A stretch of 57,330 nucleotides of DNA from NCBI GenBank assembly GCA_947173895.1, contig CAMWGU010000015.1, positions 1 to 57,330 of the forward strand, given 5' to 3'. Under the pieces are notes generated by a model. It saw only the letters and a list, made by a program, of their open reading frames with translations, had not been told where the DNA came from and made no database searches. Source of the stretch: an uncultured Bacteroides sp. (GTDB lineage: Bacteria > Bacteroidota > Bacteroidia > Bacteroidales > Bacteroidaceae). Made by a program: the position numbers and the translations under genes. Of this stretch, positions 1 to 7,933 are shown in pieces. Within the stretch, counting starts at the first letter, position 1; each line of letters begins with the position of its first letter.

Positions 1-325
1 AACGCGAGAACGCGAGAGAGAAAAAACAACAGGGAGATACGGAGAAACATTCAAATTCAAAACAAAAGAGGCGAAAAAAACGAAAAGAGATTGTGAAAGC
101 AGGACTCCATCCGATGGACTTTGGAACAAATAGAGAGCAAGATTTTTTTATGAACCTTCTGGGAAAGAGAACTTTATTATTTTTTGCTAAATGGCTAATA
201 CCAAGCTTGTAATTTATGAATATGTAATGTTGAATAAAGGGAAATAAAGAATAAAACGTAACGTACCTACATTCCAAGGCATAAAAAACAAATCAATTAA
301 ATCTACTAATTAAAAGGCTTTTTTT
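1..325. other. Gene-poor left edge of the window
   Basis: No complete gene is visible. The first 100 bases are very purine-rich. On the plus strand, the frame starting at base 3 is open to a TAA at 210-212 (about 69 codons, very Lys/Arg-rich at first) and could be the 3' end of a gene starting outside the window. The composition is odd and I do not recognise the translation. The rest is AT-rich spacer leading to a hairpin and the promoter of the helicase gene. Confidence 0.3.
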
Positions 326-332
326 ATGCCTT
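276..332. terminator. Hairpin with 13-bp arms upstream of the helicase gene
   Basis: AAGGCATAAAAAA at 276-288 is the exact inverse of TTTTTTATGCCTT at 320-332, separated by about 31 bases. The T-rich right arm makes it terminator-like for rightward transcripts. The A-rich left arm would act similarly on the other strand. It overlaps the region just upstream of the helicase -7 box. Confidence 0.5.
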
Positions 333-347
333 TTATAAGATTTCAGT

Positions 348-355
348 TATCTTTG
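348..355 (+). promoter_or_regulatory. Bacteroides-type -7 box for the PIF1-like helicase
   Basis: TATCTTTG fits the TAnnTTTG -7 consensus of Bacteroidetes. It lies about 18 bases before the ATG at 374 and would start transcription near 362. This rules against translation from the upstream in-frame ATG at 326. The -33 element is weak. Confidence 0.55.
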
Positions 356-373
356 CTCATTCATTTTAAATGT

Positions 374-2386
374 ATGGACAAAATGCAGGTAGATACCCAT
401 AACAAAGAATTTCAAGACGCCTTGAATCTCATTCAATATACACGCCAGTCTATTTTCTTAACTGGAAAGGCGGGCACAGGCAAGTCTACCTTTCTAAAAT
501 ACGTGTGCGAAAACACCAAAAAGAAGCATATCGTTCTGGCTCCCACAGGAATAGCAGCTATCAATGCCTGCGGAAGTACCCTACATAGTTTCTTTAAACT
601 ACCATTCCATCCATTACTTCCAGATGATCCAAATTTCAGTTTGAGAAATGGAAAACTACACGATTTTTTAAAATACACCTCAGCCCATCGTAAACTGATA
701 AAAGAAGTGGAGCTAGTGATTATTGACGAAATCTCTATGGTAAGGGCAGATATCATTGATTTCATAGACAAAGTATTACGAACATATTCACAAAACATGC
801 GATCCCCCTTTGGTGGCAAACAAATCTTGCTCGTGGGAGATGTATTTCAACTAGAACCAGTCATAAAGAATGATGAACGCGAGATCATCAGCCGGTTCTA
901 TCATACTCCTTACTTTTTCTCAGCACGGGTCTTTCAAGAAATAGAACTAGTATCTATCGAATTGACCAAAGTGTATCGACAATCTGATCCTATATTTATC
1001 AACGTACTGGACCGCATACGAACCAATACAGCCGAAACAACGGACCTTCAACTACTGAATACCCGTTATAACGCCCAAATAGAAACAAACGAAAGTGATA
1101 TGTATATCACACTTGCCACCCGAAGAGATACCGTTAATTTTATCAATGAAAAAAAATTAGCCGAACTGCCAGGAACATCAACCCTTTTAGTCGGTGAAAT
1201 AAAAGGAGAGTTTCCAGAAAGTAGCCTGCCTACCCCAAAAGACCTAGAAATAAAACTTGGAGCGCAAATCATCTTTATAAAAAACGATTACGAGCGACGC
1301 TGGGTAAACGGTACTATCGGCACAATTTCGGGTATTGACAACGAAACAGGCAGTCTGTATATCACCACAGAAGACAATAAAGAATTAAAAGTACAGAAAG
1401 ACAGCTGGCGTAACATACGGTATAAATACAATGAACAAGAAAAGAAAATAGAAGAGGAAGAATTGGGAGTATTTATACAATATCCCATACGATTGGCATG
1501 GGCTATTACTATACACAAAAGTCAAGGATTGACCTTCAACCGAGTAATTATCGACTTCACAGGAGGCGTATTTGCCGGTGGACAAGCCTATGTGGCATTG
1601 AGCCGATGTACTTCATTGGCCGGCATCTTATTGAAAAAGCAAATCATGCAGGGAGACATTTTTGTACGTCCTGAAATTGTAAATTTCGCACAACAATTCA
1701 ATAATCGACAATCCATTGAGAGAGCGTTGAAACAGGCACAAGCCGATATGCAATACATAGAAGCCATAAAACAATTTGATAAAAGAGATTTCGAAGGCTT
1801 TCTTGAACATTTTTTTCTAGCCATCCATTCGCGTTACGATATAGAAAAACCTCTGATAAAACGATTCATACGCAAAAAACTAGAAATCATCAATACACTA
1901 AAATCTGAAAACGAACGTTTGAAAAAACAACTCTATGTACAGTGTAAGAATCTAGAAAAATATGCCCGCGAATATTACCTGATGGGAAACGAATGTATTA
2001 CTCAGGCTCATGACGCACGTGCTGCCATCGCCAATTATAATAAAGCAATCGAACTGAATCCCACATATACGGACGCTTGGGTGCGCAAAGGAATTACCTT
2101 ATATAATAATGATGAATATTACGAAGCTGAAATCTGTTTAAATGAAGCGGTACGCCTCAGCCCAGCCCTATTCAAAACTGTCTACAACCGAGGAAAGAAC
2201 AGGTTAGCACTGGGTAATGTGGAAGGAGCTTTGGGAGATTTCGATCGGGCTACCTCCTTAAAACCAGAACACCCCCAAGCTCATGAATACTTTGGAAACG
2301 CATTAATGAAAATAGGAAAAACGGACGAGGCAGCTTTACAATGGGCTATTGCGGAACAATTGCGTAAAAAGAAATCAAAAGATTAA
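374..2386 (+). CDS. PIF1/RecD2-like ATP-dependent helicase with C-terminal TPR repeats
   Basis: A superfamily 1B DNA helicase, probably 5'-3', acting on DNA in the cytoplasm. Walker A GKAGTGKST is at residues 31-39, followed by the Walker B motif VIIDEISMV, the LVGDVFQLEPV motif III region, and a C-terminal UvrD-like block with HKSQGLTF and YVALSRC. After about residue 470 comes a charged linker. At about 540-670 there are three TPR-like helical repeats (NKAIELNP, NEAVRLSP, DRATSLKP). The start at 374 is chosen because an in-frame ATG at 326 lies inside a hairpin and upstream of the likely transcription start. The next gene follows after 6 bp, so the two are probably co-transcribed. The TPR fusion suggests a protein partner, which the sequence does not identify. 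Confidence 0.88.
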   Translation: MDKMQVDTHNKEFQDALNLIQYTRQSIFLTGKAGTGKSTFLKYVCENTKKKHIVLAPTGIAAINACGSTLHSFFKLPFHPLLPDDPNFSLRNGKLHDFLKYTSAHRKLIKEVELVIIDEISMVRADIIDFIDKVLRTYSQNMRSPFGGKQILLVGDVFQLEPVIKNDEREIISRFYHTPYFFSARVFQEIELVSIELTKVYRQSDPIFINVLDRIRTNTAETTDLQLLNTRYNAQIETNESDMYITLATRRDTVNFINEKKLAELPGTSTLLVGEIKGEFPESSLPTPKDLEIKLGAQIIFIKNDYERRWVNGTIGTISGIDNETGSLYITTEDNKELKVQKDSWRNIRYKYNEQEKKIEEEELGVFIQYPIRLAWAITIHKSQGLTFNRVIIDFTGGVFAGGQAYVALSRCTSLAGILLKKQIMQGDIFVRPEIVNFAQQFNNRQSIERALKQAQADMQYIEAIKQFDKRDFEGFLEHFFLAIHSRYDIEKPLIKRFIRKKLEIINTLKSENERLKKQLYVQCKNLEKYAREYYLMGNECITQAHDARAAIANYNKAIELNPTYTDAWVRKGITLYNNDEYYEAEICLNEAVRLSPALFKTVYNRGKNRLALGNVEGALGDFDRATSLKPEHPQAHEYFGNALMKIGKTDEAALQWAIAEQLRKKKSKD

Positions 2387-2392
2387 AATAAT

Positions 2393-3007
2393 ATGCTTTT
2401 AAAACTTTATCATAAAAACAATCATCCCAAAGATTTGGAAAAAGTAATCCAAATACTGGAAGAAGGCGGACTGATCATTTATCCCACTGACACTACGTAT
2501 GCCATCGGATGTCACGGATTAAAGGAACGTGCCATAGAACGCATCTGTAAACTAAAAGGCATTGATCCACGTAAGAATAATCTATCTATTATCTGTTATG
2601 ACCTGAGCAACATCAGCGAATATGCCAAAGTGGACAACAATACATTTAAACTAATGAAACGGAATCTTCCTGGTGCATTCACTTTCATCTTGAACACCAG
2701 TAGCAGATTGCCCAAAATTTTCAAGAACCGCAAAGAGGTAGGTATCCGTGTACCCGACAACAACATCGTCAGGGAAATATGCCAATTGCTAAATGCGCCG
2801 ATCATGACCACCACACTGCCACTGAAAGAGAACGAAGACATAGAATACATCACAACTCCAGAATTAATTGAAGAAAAATTCGGCAAAGAGGTGGACCTTG
2901 TCATTGACGGAGGGATCGGAGGGATAGAACCCTCAACCATTGTAGACTGTACAAACAAAGAAGCAGAAATTATTCGTCAAGGCAAAGGTATCCTGAACGA
3001 TTTTTAA
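2393..3007 (+). CDS. Sua5/YciO/YrdC-type L-threonylcarbamoyladenylate synthase
   Basis: Members of this family make threonylcarbamoyl-AMP from threonine, bicarbonate and ATP for the t6A modification of tRNA position 37. The 204-residue protein is a single YrdC domain. It has the N-terminal strand GGLIIYPTDTTYAIGCH, the KLKGIDPRKNNLS substrate-binding segment, PGAFTFIL, and the C-terminal PSTIVDC, all characteristic. There is no Sua5 C-terminal extension, which matches the short YrdC/YwlC form. A YciO-like protein without proven synthase activity cannot be excluded. It starts 6 bp after the helicase gene and probably shares its transcript. Confidence 0.85.
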   Translation: MLLKLYHKNNHPKDLEKVIQILEEGGLIIYPTDTTYAIGCHGLKERAIERICKLKGIDPRKNNLSIICYDLSNISEYAKVDNNTFKLMKRNLPGAFTFILNTSSRLPKIFKNRKEVGIRVPDNNIVREICQLLNAPIMTTTLPLKENEDIEYITTPELIEEKFGKEVDLVIDGGIGGIEPSTIVDCTNKEAEIIRQGKGILNDF

Positions 3008-3053
3008 TCTGATTTGTTTAATTAGTAAAATTCAAATTTAAAATAGATTGATT

Positions 3054-3887
3054 ATGTTATTAGCATCTGAAACCAACATCCAACTAACTAATGCGTTAGA
3101 GAAATTGATTGACTCCGGTATTCAACTAGGAACAAAAGTATTAGGAGCTCTTCTTATTTTTGTGATTGGAAAATTTCTTGTAAACTGGTTGAACAAACTT
3201 TTTGCCCGTATCTTGGAAAAAAGGAAAGTAGAACCCAGCATCCAATCGTTTTTGAAAAGCATGGTAAACATATTATTACTCATCATGCTGATTCTTGCCG
3301 TGATCGGGAAACTGGGAATTGAACTCACAGGATTCGCTGCCCTACTTGCTTCCGCAGGTGTGGCCATCGGTATGGCATTATCCGGTAACTTACAGAACTT
3401 TGCCGGAGGGCTGATCATCTTATTATTCAGACCATACAAAGTAGGCGATTTTATTGAAGCTTCCACAGGCGCATCGGGTACGGTAAAAGAAATACAGATA
3501 TTCCATACGATTCTTGTCACCGCCGATAACAAGATGGTATACGTACCTAACGGTGCTATGAGTAGCGGGGTGATTACGAATTACAATAAACTGGACACAC
3601 GCCGTATAGAATGGAACTTCGGAATAGAATATGGAGAGGATTATAATAAAGTCACACAAATATTGCAGGAAATCATTGCTCATGATAAGCGCATACTTAC
3701 TACTCCAACTCCATTCATTGAACTAGGCGAACTTGCTGCCAGCAGTGTCAACATAAAAGTCCGTGTATGGGTGAAGAGTACTGATTATTGGGATGTATTT
3801 TTCAGTATGAACCAGACTGTTTATACCACATTTAACAAAGAATGTATCAATTTCCCATTCCCTCAACTTACTGTGCATCAAGCATAG
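3054..3887 (+). CDS. Small-conductance mechanosensitive channel, MscS type (short form)
   Basis: An inner-membrane channel that opens under membrane tension to release solutes in hypo-osmotic shock. About 277 residues with three N-terminal membrane helices. The third is the Gly/Ala-rich pore helix (AGVAIGMALSGNLQNFAGG) leading into the conserved RPYKVGDFIEA beta-domain, followed by a soluble C-terminal vestibule. The ATG at 3054 is preferred over an upstream in-frame TTG at 3048. It lies 46 bp after the Sua5-like gene, and a short hairpin with 7-bp arms at 3925-3944 follows it. A second, longer MscS homologue lies near 47 kb. Confidence 0.9.
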   Translation: MLLASETNIQLTNALEKLIDSGIQLGTKVLGALLIFVIGKFLVNWLNKLFARILEKRKVEPSIQSFLKSMVNILLLIMLILAVIGKLGIELTGFAALLASAGVAIGMALSGNLQNFAGGLIILLFRPYKVGDFIEASTGASGTVKEIQIFHTILVTADNKMVYVPNGAMSSGVITNYNKLDTRRIEWNFGIEYGEDYNKVTQILQEIIAHDKRILTTPTPFIELGELAASSVNIKVRVWVKSTDYWDVFFSMNQTVYTTFNKECINFPFPQLTVHQA

Positions 3888-4028
3888 ACAAACCAAAGCA
3901 TAAAAAACGCCCTTGTGCCCTTGTGCCTACCCCAAAAGGTAGGCCGTATTTCTCTAAAGCCATTGACTATCAGTTATTATGCAGACATACAAAAATTCCT
4001 TTCCACGTCTGATTGTCCACTATCACCA

Positions 4029-4997
4029 TCAGTCGCGGAAAGAAGAAATAATCATAGAGTACACCCTCTCCGATATGCGTGCGATAGCTTGTGCGGCCTG
4101 CGCCTCATTGCCCTGAAAGTCTTTGACGAACACGGCCAGCGTATAATGTACACCAGCAGGCAAACAGATGTAGCCGACGTCATTGTGGGCTACCAATATT
4201 CCGCCCTCTTTCGTATAGCCGGAACCTGTCTTGTGGGCAAGGCTCACCCCTTCCTTGCCAATGAGAGGAGCCGCTATCCGGTCTTTGCCGGTCGCGCATT
4301 CGCCCAACGCTTTCTGGATGAAGGCTTGCTTCTCGCGGCTCACCAAGCTGTCGGTGAACAGGCGCTCCATCAGCATCGCCGCCCCGAGAGGCGAAGTGCA
4401 GTTGGAATAGGCTTTGGCATGGTCGGCTGCCATCTCCGACTCCGTATAGGCTATCCAGAAACTCGCACGGGGAATGAGCGTCGCTATGAAGCGGTCGGTT
4501 TCGGGGACGCCGATCAGTTTTTCGAACATCAGGTTGCTGGCATTGTTGTCGCTTTGCTGAAGCGTATAGCACAACAAGTCTTTCACCGGCAACGTCATCA
4601 CCGGCTCCTGATGATCCTTCAGCATGGGGCTCCAAGTGTGGGCATCGAGTTCGTCCCTCTTGATGGTCATCAATGTGTCAAGGGAAAGCCCGTCAAGGTC
4701 GAACTGATGGCAAACCGCCAACGCCTGATGAACCTTGAACACGCTCATCATGGGATAGATGTTCTCATTGTTGACCGCAACGGTATCGCTGCCGTTTATG
4801 ATGACAGCCACGCCTATCTCACCGGGATAGCCCGCCACGATTTGGGCGATGGTATCGGTCAGGACATCCGTATAGCTCCTCTCTTTCTTCCCCGTTTCCG
4901 ATGACGGCGACATGAGTCTCCATGCCACCAGACCCATCAAGACAATACCCGAAACAATGATGCAAGTTTTTCCTAATTTTGTCATAAGCACATACAT
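4029..4997 (-). CDS. Class A beta-lactamase, CfxA-like (subclass A2)
   Basis: A periplasmic serine beta-lactamase hydrolysing penicillins or cephalosporins. Visible motifs are SVFK at residues 85-88 (catalytic Ser85), SDN at 149-151, KTGS at 256-259, and an omega loop with TESEM around Glu186, the probable general base. The usual Asn four residues after that Glu is replaced by Ala. An N-terminal hydrophobic segment (about residues 11-28) is a signal peptide or anchor. The reading agrees with CfxA proteins, as I remember them, along nearly the whole length of about 320 residues, but it is clearly not identical. The start could also be Met5 (4985). It begins 1 bp after the HxlR gene and is probably co-transcribed with it. 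No Tn4555-type mobilisation genes are visible nearby. Confidence 0.9.
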   Translation of the reverse strand: MYVLMTKLGKTCIIVSGIVLMGLVAWRLMSPSSETGKKERSYTDVLTDTIAQIVAGYPGEIGVAVIINGSDTVAVNNENIYPMMSVFKVHQALAVCHQFDLDGLSLDTLMTIKRDELDAHTWSPMLKDHQEPVMTLPVKDLLCYTLQQSDNNASNLMFEKLIGVPETDRFIATLIPRASFWIAYTESEMAADHAKAYSNCTSPLGAAMLMERLFTDSLVSREKQAFIQKALGECATGKDRIAAPLIGKEGVSLAHKTGSGYTKEGGILVAHNDVGYICLPAGVHYTLAVFVKDFQGNEAQAAQAIARISERVYSMIISSFRD

Positions 4998-4998
4998 A

Positions 4999-5373
4999 TT
5001 ATATTTTTCCTACACTCTTCTTTCTATCGTTCATAATCGCGTCCATATTCTCCAAAGCCCAACCAATCAAGGCATTGATGTGCGGAAGTAATGATTTCGC
5101 CCTTTCCGTCAAGGCATATTCCACACGAGGCGGCACTTCCGGATAGATTGTGCGTGTCACAAAGCCGTCTTCTTCCAGTGTGCGCAACGTCACGGTCAGC
5201 ATCTTCTGCGAAATATCCGAAATCTCACGCTGCAACTCCTTAAAACGCACAGGCCGGTTCTGCCTGTCAAGGGTGTATATCACCAGCAGCGACCATTTAT
5301 CACCGAATCTCGACAGGATGTTTCGTATAGGGCACCCCGGAAATAGGGCATCTTCGATAGTTGTTCTATTCAT
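4999..5373 (-). CDS. HxlR-family winged-helix transcriptional regulator
   Basis: A 124-residue DNA-binding protein with the HxlR signature: an N-terminal Cys (GCPIRNILSRFGDKWSLLVI), a winged helix with RFKELQREISDISQKMLTVTLRTLEEDG, and the wing PPRVEYALTE. Family members often sense electrophiles or oxidants through this Cys and control a neighbouring, often divergent, gene. Here the cupin gene is divergent and a class A beta-lactamase follows by 1 bp, so either or both may be targets. The upstream promoter fits the Bacteroides consensus, and a near-palindrome in the divergent spacer is a candidate operator. The effector is unknown. Confidence 0.88.
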   Translation of the reverse strand: MNRTTIEDALFPGCPIRNILSRFGDKWSLLVIYTLDRQNRPVRFKELQREISDISQKMLTVTLRTLEEDGFVTRTIYPEVPPRVEYALTERAKSLLPHINALIGWALENMDAIMNDRKKSVGKI

Positions 5374-5399
5374 AATATGTTGTATATCTATTCACTCTA

Positions 5400-5431
5400 C
5401 AAAAGTAATCAAATACCTTCTAATCACCAAA
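5400..5431 (-). promoter_or_regulatory. Promoter of the HxlR/beta-lactamase unit
   Basis: On the minus strand a TTTG (5431-5428), a 20-bp spacer and TACTTTTG (5407-5400) match the TTTG/TAnnTTTG promoter consensus. Transcription should start a few bases downstream, about 20 bp before the HxlR ATG. Confidence 0.65.
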
Positions 5432-5483
5432 GAGAAATTATTTCAAAAAAGATCCAAACGCAAACACCTCAACACCAGCAAAG

Positions 5484-5499
5484 GTTACTTCGAGGTAAC
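5484..5499. promoter_or_regulatory. Near-palindromic candidate HxlR operator
   Basis: GTTACTTCGAGGTAAC is a near-perfect palindrome: GTTAC/GTAAC arms around a TCGA centre, with one symmetric pair mismatched. It sits in the spacer between the divergent HxlR and cupin promoters, where an autoregulator of this family would be expected to bind. Its role is inferred from position and symmetry only. Confidence 0.4.
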
Positions 5500-5521
5500 T
5501 AATTGAGTGTTAAGAACCTAC

Positions 5522-5552
5522 TTGTGCAAATAAAAATAAGTCCGCACCTTTG
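5522..5552 (+). promoter_or_regulatory. Probable promoter of the cupin gene
   Basis: TTGT (5522-5525), 19 bp, then CACCTTTG (5545-5552). The second element differs from TAnnTTTG only in its first base. It lies about 55 bp before the cupin ATG and about 25 bp downstream of the candidate operator. Confidence 0.45.
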
Positions 5553-5606
5553 CAGCGTAAAAGACAACAAGAAACTTTATTTACTAACCATTAAAAAGGA
5601 AAGAAT

Positions 5607-6056
5607 ATGAAACAGATTGAGCAGATTGCGGAAGCAACGAATTTCAAAGCCATCAATGTGGGCAAAATGAGTGATTTGAACGGATATGTACTGGAACTCG
5701 GCCCCGAAGTGAAGATTCCGGGAAAGGTCTTTGGAGGAGCGGCCCTCGGCGCCACCGGCGGCGAATTCTCCATGCAGGTGTTTCAGCCCGGCACGGAGAC
5801 CGGCTTCCTGCATACGCACAAGAAGCACGAAGAACTCTACTTCTTCCTCGGCGGCAAAGGCGAGTTTCAAGTAGACGACCGGGTGTTCCCCGTGGAAGAA
5901 GGCAGCGTGGTGCGTGTGGCTCCCGACGGGAAACGAAGCGTGCGCAACAACGGAACAGAACCGCTCGTGATGCTCTGCGTGCAATATCACGGCAACATGT
6001 TCACGGAGGAAGATGCGACCGACGGGGTAATCCTGAACGAGCCGGTAAAGTGGTAA
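5607..6056 (+). CDS. Cupin-domain protein (single beta-barrel)
   Basis: A small cytoplasmic cupin of 149 residues. Cupin motif 1 is visible as LHTHKKHEELYFFLGGKGEFQVDD, giving His, His and Glu metal ligands. Motif 2 (VRVAPDGKRSVRN) is less canonical and seems to lack the usual final His. Related proteins bind a metal and act as sugar isomerases, dioxygenases or sensors, so substrate and reaction cannot be given. The gene is divergent from an HxlR regulator, an arrangement typical of HxlR targets that respond to reactive compounds. It uses noticeably GC-rich codons compared with genes before 4 kb or after 11 kb. Confidence 0.85.
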   Translation: MKQIEQIAEATNFKAINVGKMSDLNGYVLELGPEVKIPGKVFGGAALGATGGEFSMQVFQPGTETGFLHTHKKHEELYFFLGGKGEFQVDDRVFPVEEGSVVRVAPDGKRSVRNNGTEPLVMLCVQYHGNMFTEEDATDGVILNEPVKW

Positions 6057-6057
6057 G

Positions 6058-6474
6058 CTCCTGACCTTCCATCCGCAAGGCATCGGATTCAGCCGGATAA
6101 ACAATAAAGGCTTCGAACGCGAAAGCGCCGAACCGAACGGAACGAAACGCAATACCATGAGCATCTGCGTCAAGAACATCAACTTCCGTGCCGACAACAA
6201 ATTTATCCAAGAGACTGGAGAGCATTGCTACCTGGACCGTTCCAAGTGGAAGTTCCGTCGCTCCTCGCAGCGATACACGCCGGAACAACGCTTGAAGATG
6301 GCACAAGACTATCTGGAACAGCACCCGCTGATGAAGGTCACCGACTACTGCCAACTCACGGGACTGCTGCGAAACGCCGCCGCCCGCGAACTGAAGCTGT
6401 GGAGCGAAACGCCCGACAGCGGCATCGGAACGATGGGAAGAGAGACACACAAGGTGTATATCAGGAAGAGATAG
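6058..6474 (+). pseudogene. 5'-truncated HU-like DNA-binding protein remnant
   Basis: The reading frame is open from just after the cupin stop and contains the C-terminal part of the Bacteroidales HU-like/IHF-like family, seen in SICVKNINFRAD, HPLMKVTDYCQLTGLL and THKVYIRKR. Intact members are roughly 200 residues with an N-terminal HU fold. Here only about 105-135 residues can be translated, and most of the HU fold is missing. The first available ATG is at 6157. This looks like a recombination scar fused behind the cupin gene. A short expressed protein from 6157 is possible but would lack the normal DNA-binding arm. Confidence 0.6.
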
Positions 6475-6575
6475 AAAAATAACATATATGATTATTTATA
6501 GCCGATATTTGGTTATTAATCATCATATATGTATATTCATTTCACCGGAAAGGCCGATAAACAAATGAACCAATT

Positions 6576-6619
6576 CCGTAATATTGTCCCTTATTATTAG
6601 CAATATTACGGATTTTTTA
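6576..6619 (+). terminator. Rho-independent terminator
   Basis: CCGTAATATTG (6576-6586) and CAATATTACGG (6601-6611) are perfect 11-bp arms around a 14-base loop, followed by ATTTTTTATA. It would end rightward transcription from the cupin and HU-remnant region. Confidence 0.75.
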
Positions 6620-6694
6620 TACATTTGCATTCGGATTGAGAAAAGACTCTGTCCGTAACATATTAGAAAAAGAAAAGCGTATGCTGACCTCTTG

Positions 6695-6813
6695 TGAGTG
6701 AAAACCTGAGAAATTTTCAAAGATGACAAGAACGGCATAGTGGTTCTCACGCTATAAGCGTGGGCTGCTATTACCATATCTGTCATCAAAGGTTTTCTCA
6801 GGACCTTCACTCA
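6695..6813. repeat. Nested inverted-repeat element, MITE-like or structured RNA
   Basis: The segments 6695-6728 and 6781-6813 are imperfect inverse copies sharing TGAGTGAA, CCTGAGAAA and GATGACA blocks. Inside the 52-base centre lies a second perfect hairpin, CACGCT-ATA-AGCGTG (6748-6762). No reading frame explains this symmetry. It may be the paired ends of a decayed small transposable element or a folded leader for the gene starting at 6901. Confidence 0.5.
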
Positions 6814-6900
6814 AAGATGTTGTAGTATTGCAGTTCCACGCTTTGCATTTTTACAACCGCCTGTATCTGGAACTGACAGGCATTCAATATCCTATTAAAT

Positions 6901-7581
6901 ATGGAACAACATTTCTGCCAAAGCTGCGGTATGCCCCTGACCGATGAGAACAGAGGGACAAATGCGGACGGAAGCCGCAGTGAGGACTATTGCGTCTATT
7001 GCTACCAAGGCGGTAAGTTCACACAAGACTTCACCATGAACCAGATGGTGGAATTCTGCCTGCAATTCTTAGACCAGATAAATGCTCATACAGGTCAGAA
7101 GCTGACTCCCCTGCAAGCTAAAGAACAGATGCTGCAATACTTTCCGCACCTGAAGCGATGGAAAGAGGCAGACGAACGGACGCTGACCGAAAAGGCCACC
7201 GCCCTGCTTGCCCAATGCGAGCATATTACAATTGCCTCGATTGATGCCAACGGCTATCCTCGCCCCGTACAGATGGCCAAAATAGAGACAAAGAGTTTCA
7301 ACGAGGTCTGGATGGCCACCAGCGCCAACGCCATGAAAGTGACAGACTTCAAGCAGAACCCCAAAGCCGGACTCTGCTACGACCATTACGGCAACGGTGT
7401 GGCACTGCGCGGCACGGTAGAAGTCACCACCGACAATTCCACGCGCCAAGCGATGTGGCAAGAGTGGTTCATTCATCATTTCCCCGGTGGGCCAAGCGAC
7501 CCGGACTATGTCTTGCTCCACTTTACCGGCACGGAAGCCACCTTCTGGATAAACGGCGAATTTGTTCACTCTAGCATCTGA
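6901..7581 (+). CDS. Zinc-ribbon plus pyridoxamine-5'-phosphate-oxidase-like flavoprotein
   Basis: A two-domain protein of 226 residues. The N-terminus is a putative zinc ribbon with CQSCGMPL near residue 6 and CVYCYQGG near residue 31, followed by the EFCLQFLDQ-type helix usual in that domain. From about residue 95 it is a PNPOx-like split barrel (ITIASIDANGYPRPVQMAKI, NPKAGLCYDHYGNGVALRGTVEV), as in general stress protein 26-like proteins that bind FMN or a related cofactor. The exact substrate is unknown. Its stop overlaps the next ATG by one base, so it heads a three-gene run with a DUF3795 protein and a DJ-1/PfpI protein. Confidence 0.85.
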   Translation: MEQHFCQSCGMPLTDENRGTNADGSRSEDYCVYCYQGGKFTQDFTMNQMVEFCLQFLDQINAHTGQKLTPLQAKEQMLQYFPHLKRWKEADERTLTEKATALLAQCEHITIASIDANGYPRPVQMAKIETKSFNEVWMATSANAMKVTDFKQNPKAGLCYDHYGNGVALRGTVEVTTDNSTRQAMWQEWFIHHFPGGPSDPDYVLLHFTGTEATFWINGEFVHSSI

Positions 7582-7931
7582 TGCCTATGAAACCAATCGT
7601 ATCCGATACGCGAAACATTGCCGCTTGCGGCCTTTACTGCGGAGCTTGCCGCAAGTTCCTAACCGGAAAATGTCCCGGATGCAAGCAAAACAACAAGGCG
7701 AGCTGGTGCAAGATACGCTCGTGCTGCCTGGCAAACAAGTTCAATACCTGTGCCGAGTGTCCGCGCAATGTGCAAACGTGCAAAGTGTTCTCCAACTGGA
7801 TAGGGAAGTTTTTCGCCTTCCTGTTCAAGTCCGACCGCCCTGCCTGCATCCGCTACATCAAGGAGCATGGCGAACAAGCCTTTGCCGAAGAGATGACCCG
7901 AAGAAAATGTCAAACCATAAAAAAGAAATAA
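7581..7931 (+). CDS. DUF3795 cysteine-rich small protein
   Basis: A 116-residue protein (or 114 from the ATG at 7587) dominated by cysteine pairs: CGLYCGACRKF, CPGCK, CKIRSCCLAN, CAECPRN and C in VQTCKVF. This is the DUF3795 pattern, presumed to bind metal, and its biochemical role is not established. The C-terminus is basic (KCQTIKKK). The start overlaps the previous stop as TGATG, indicating translational coupling, and the DJ-1-like gene begins 2 bp after its stop. Confidence 0.8.
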   Translation: MPMKPIVSDTRNIAACGLYCGACRKFLTGKCPGCKQNNKASWCKIRSCCLANKFNTCAECPRNVQTCKVFSNWIGKFFAFLFKSDRPACIRYIKEHGEQAFAEEMTRRKCQTIKKK

Positions 7932-7933
7932 AC

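Noticed and set aside
3915-4904. 329-codon open frame on the plus strand
   Set aside because: It runs antisense through the beta-lactamase gene; its translation is Arg/His-rich with no motif, while the minus strand shows all class A beta-lactamase motifs.
5577-6200. 207-codon open frame on the minus strand
   Set aside because: It is antisense to the cupin gene, a result of GC-rich codon use. No family features seen.
7562-7933. N-terminal extension of the DJ-1-like protein
   Set aside because: It overlaps the DUF3795 gene in another frame, and family length fits the ATG at 7934.
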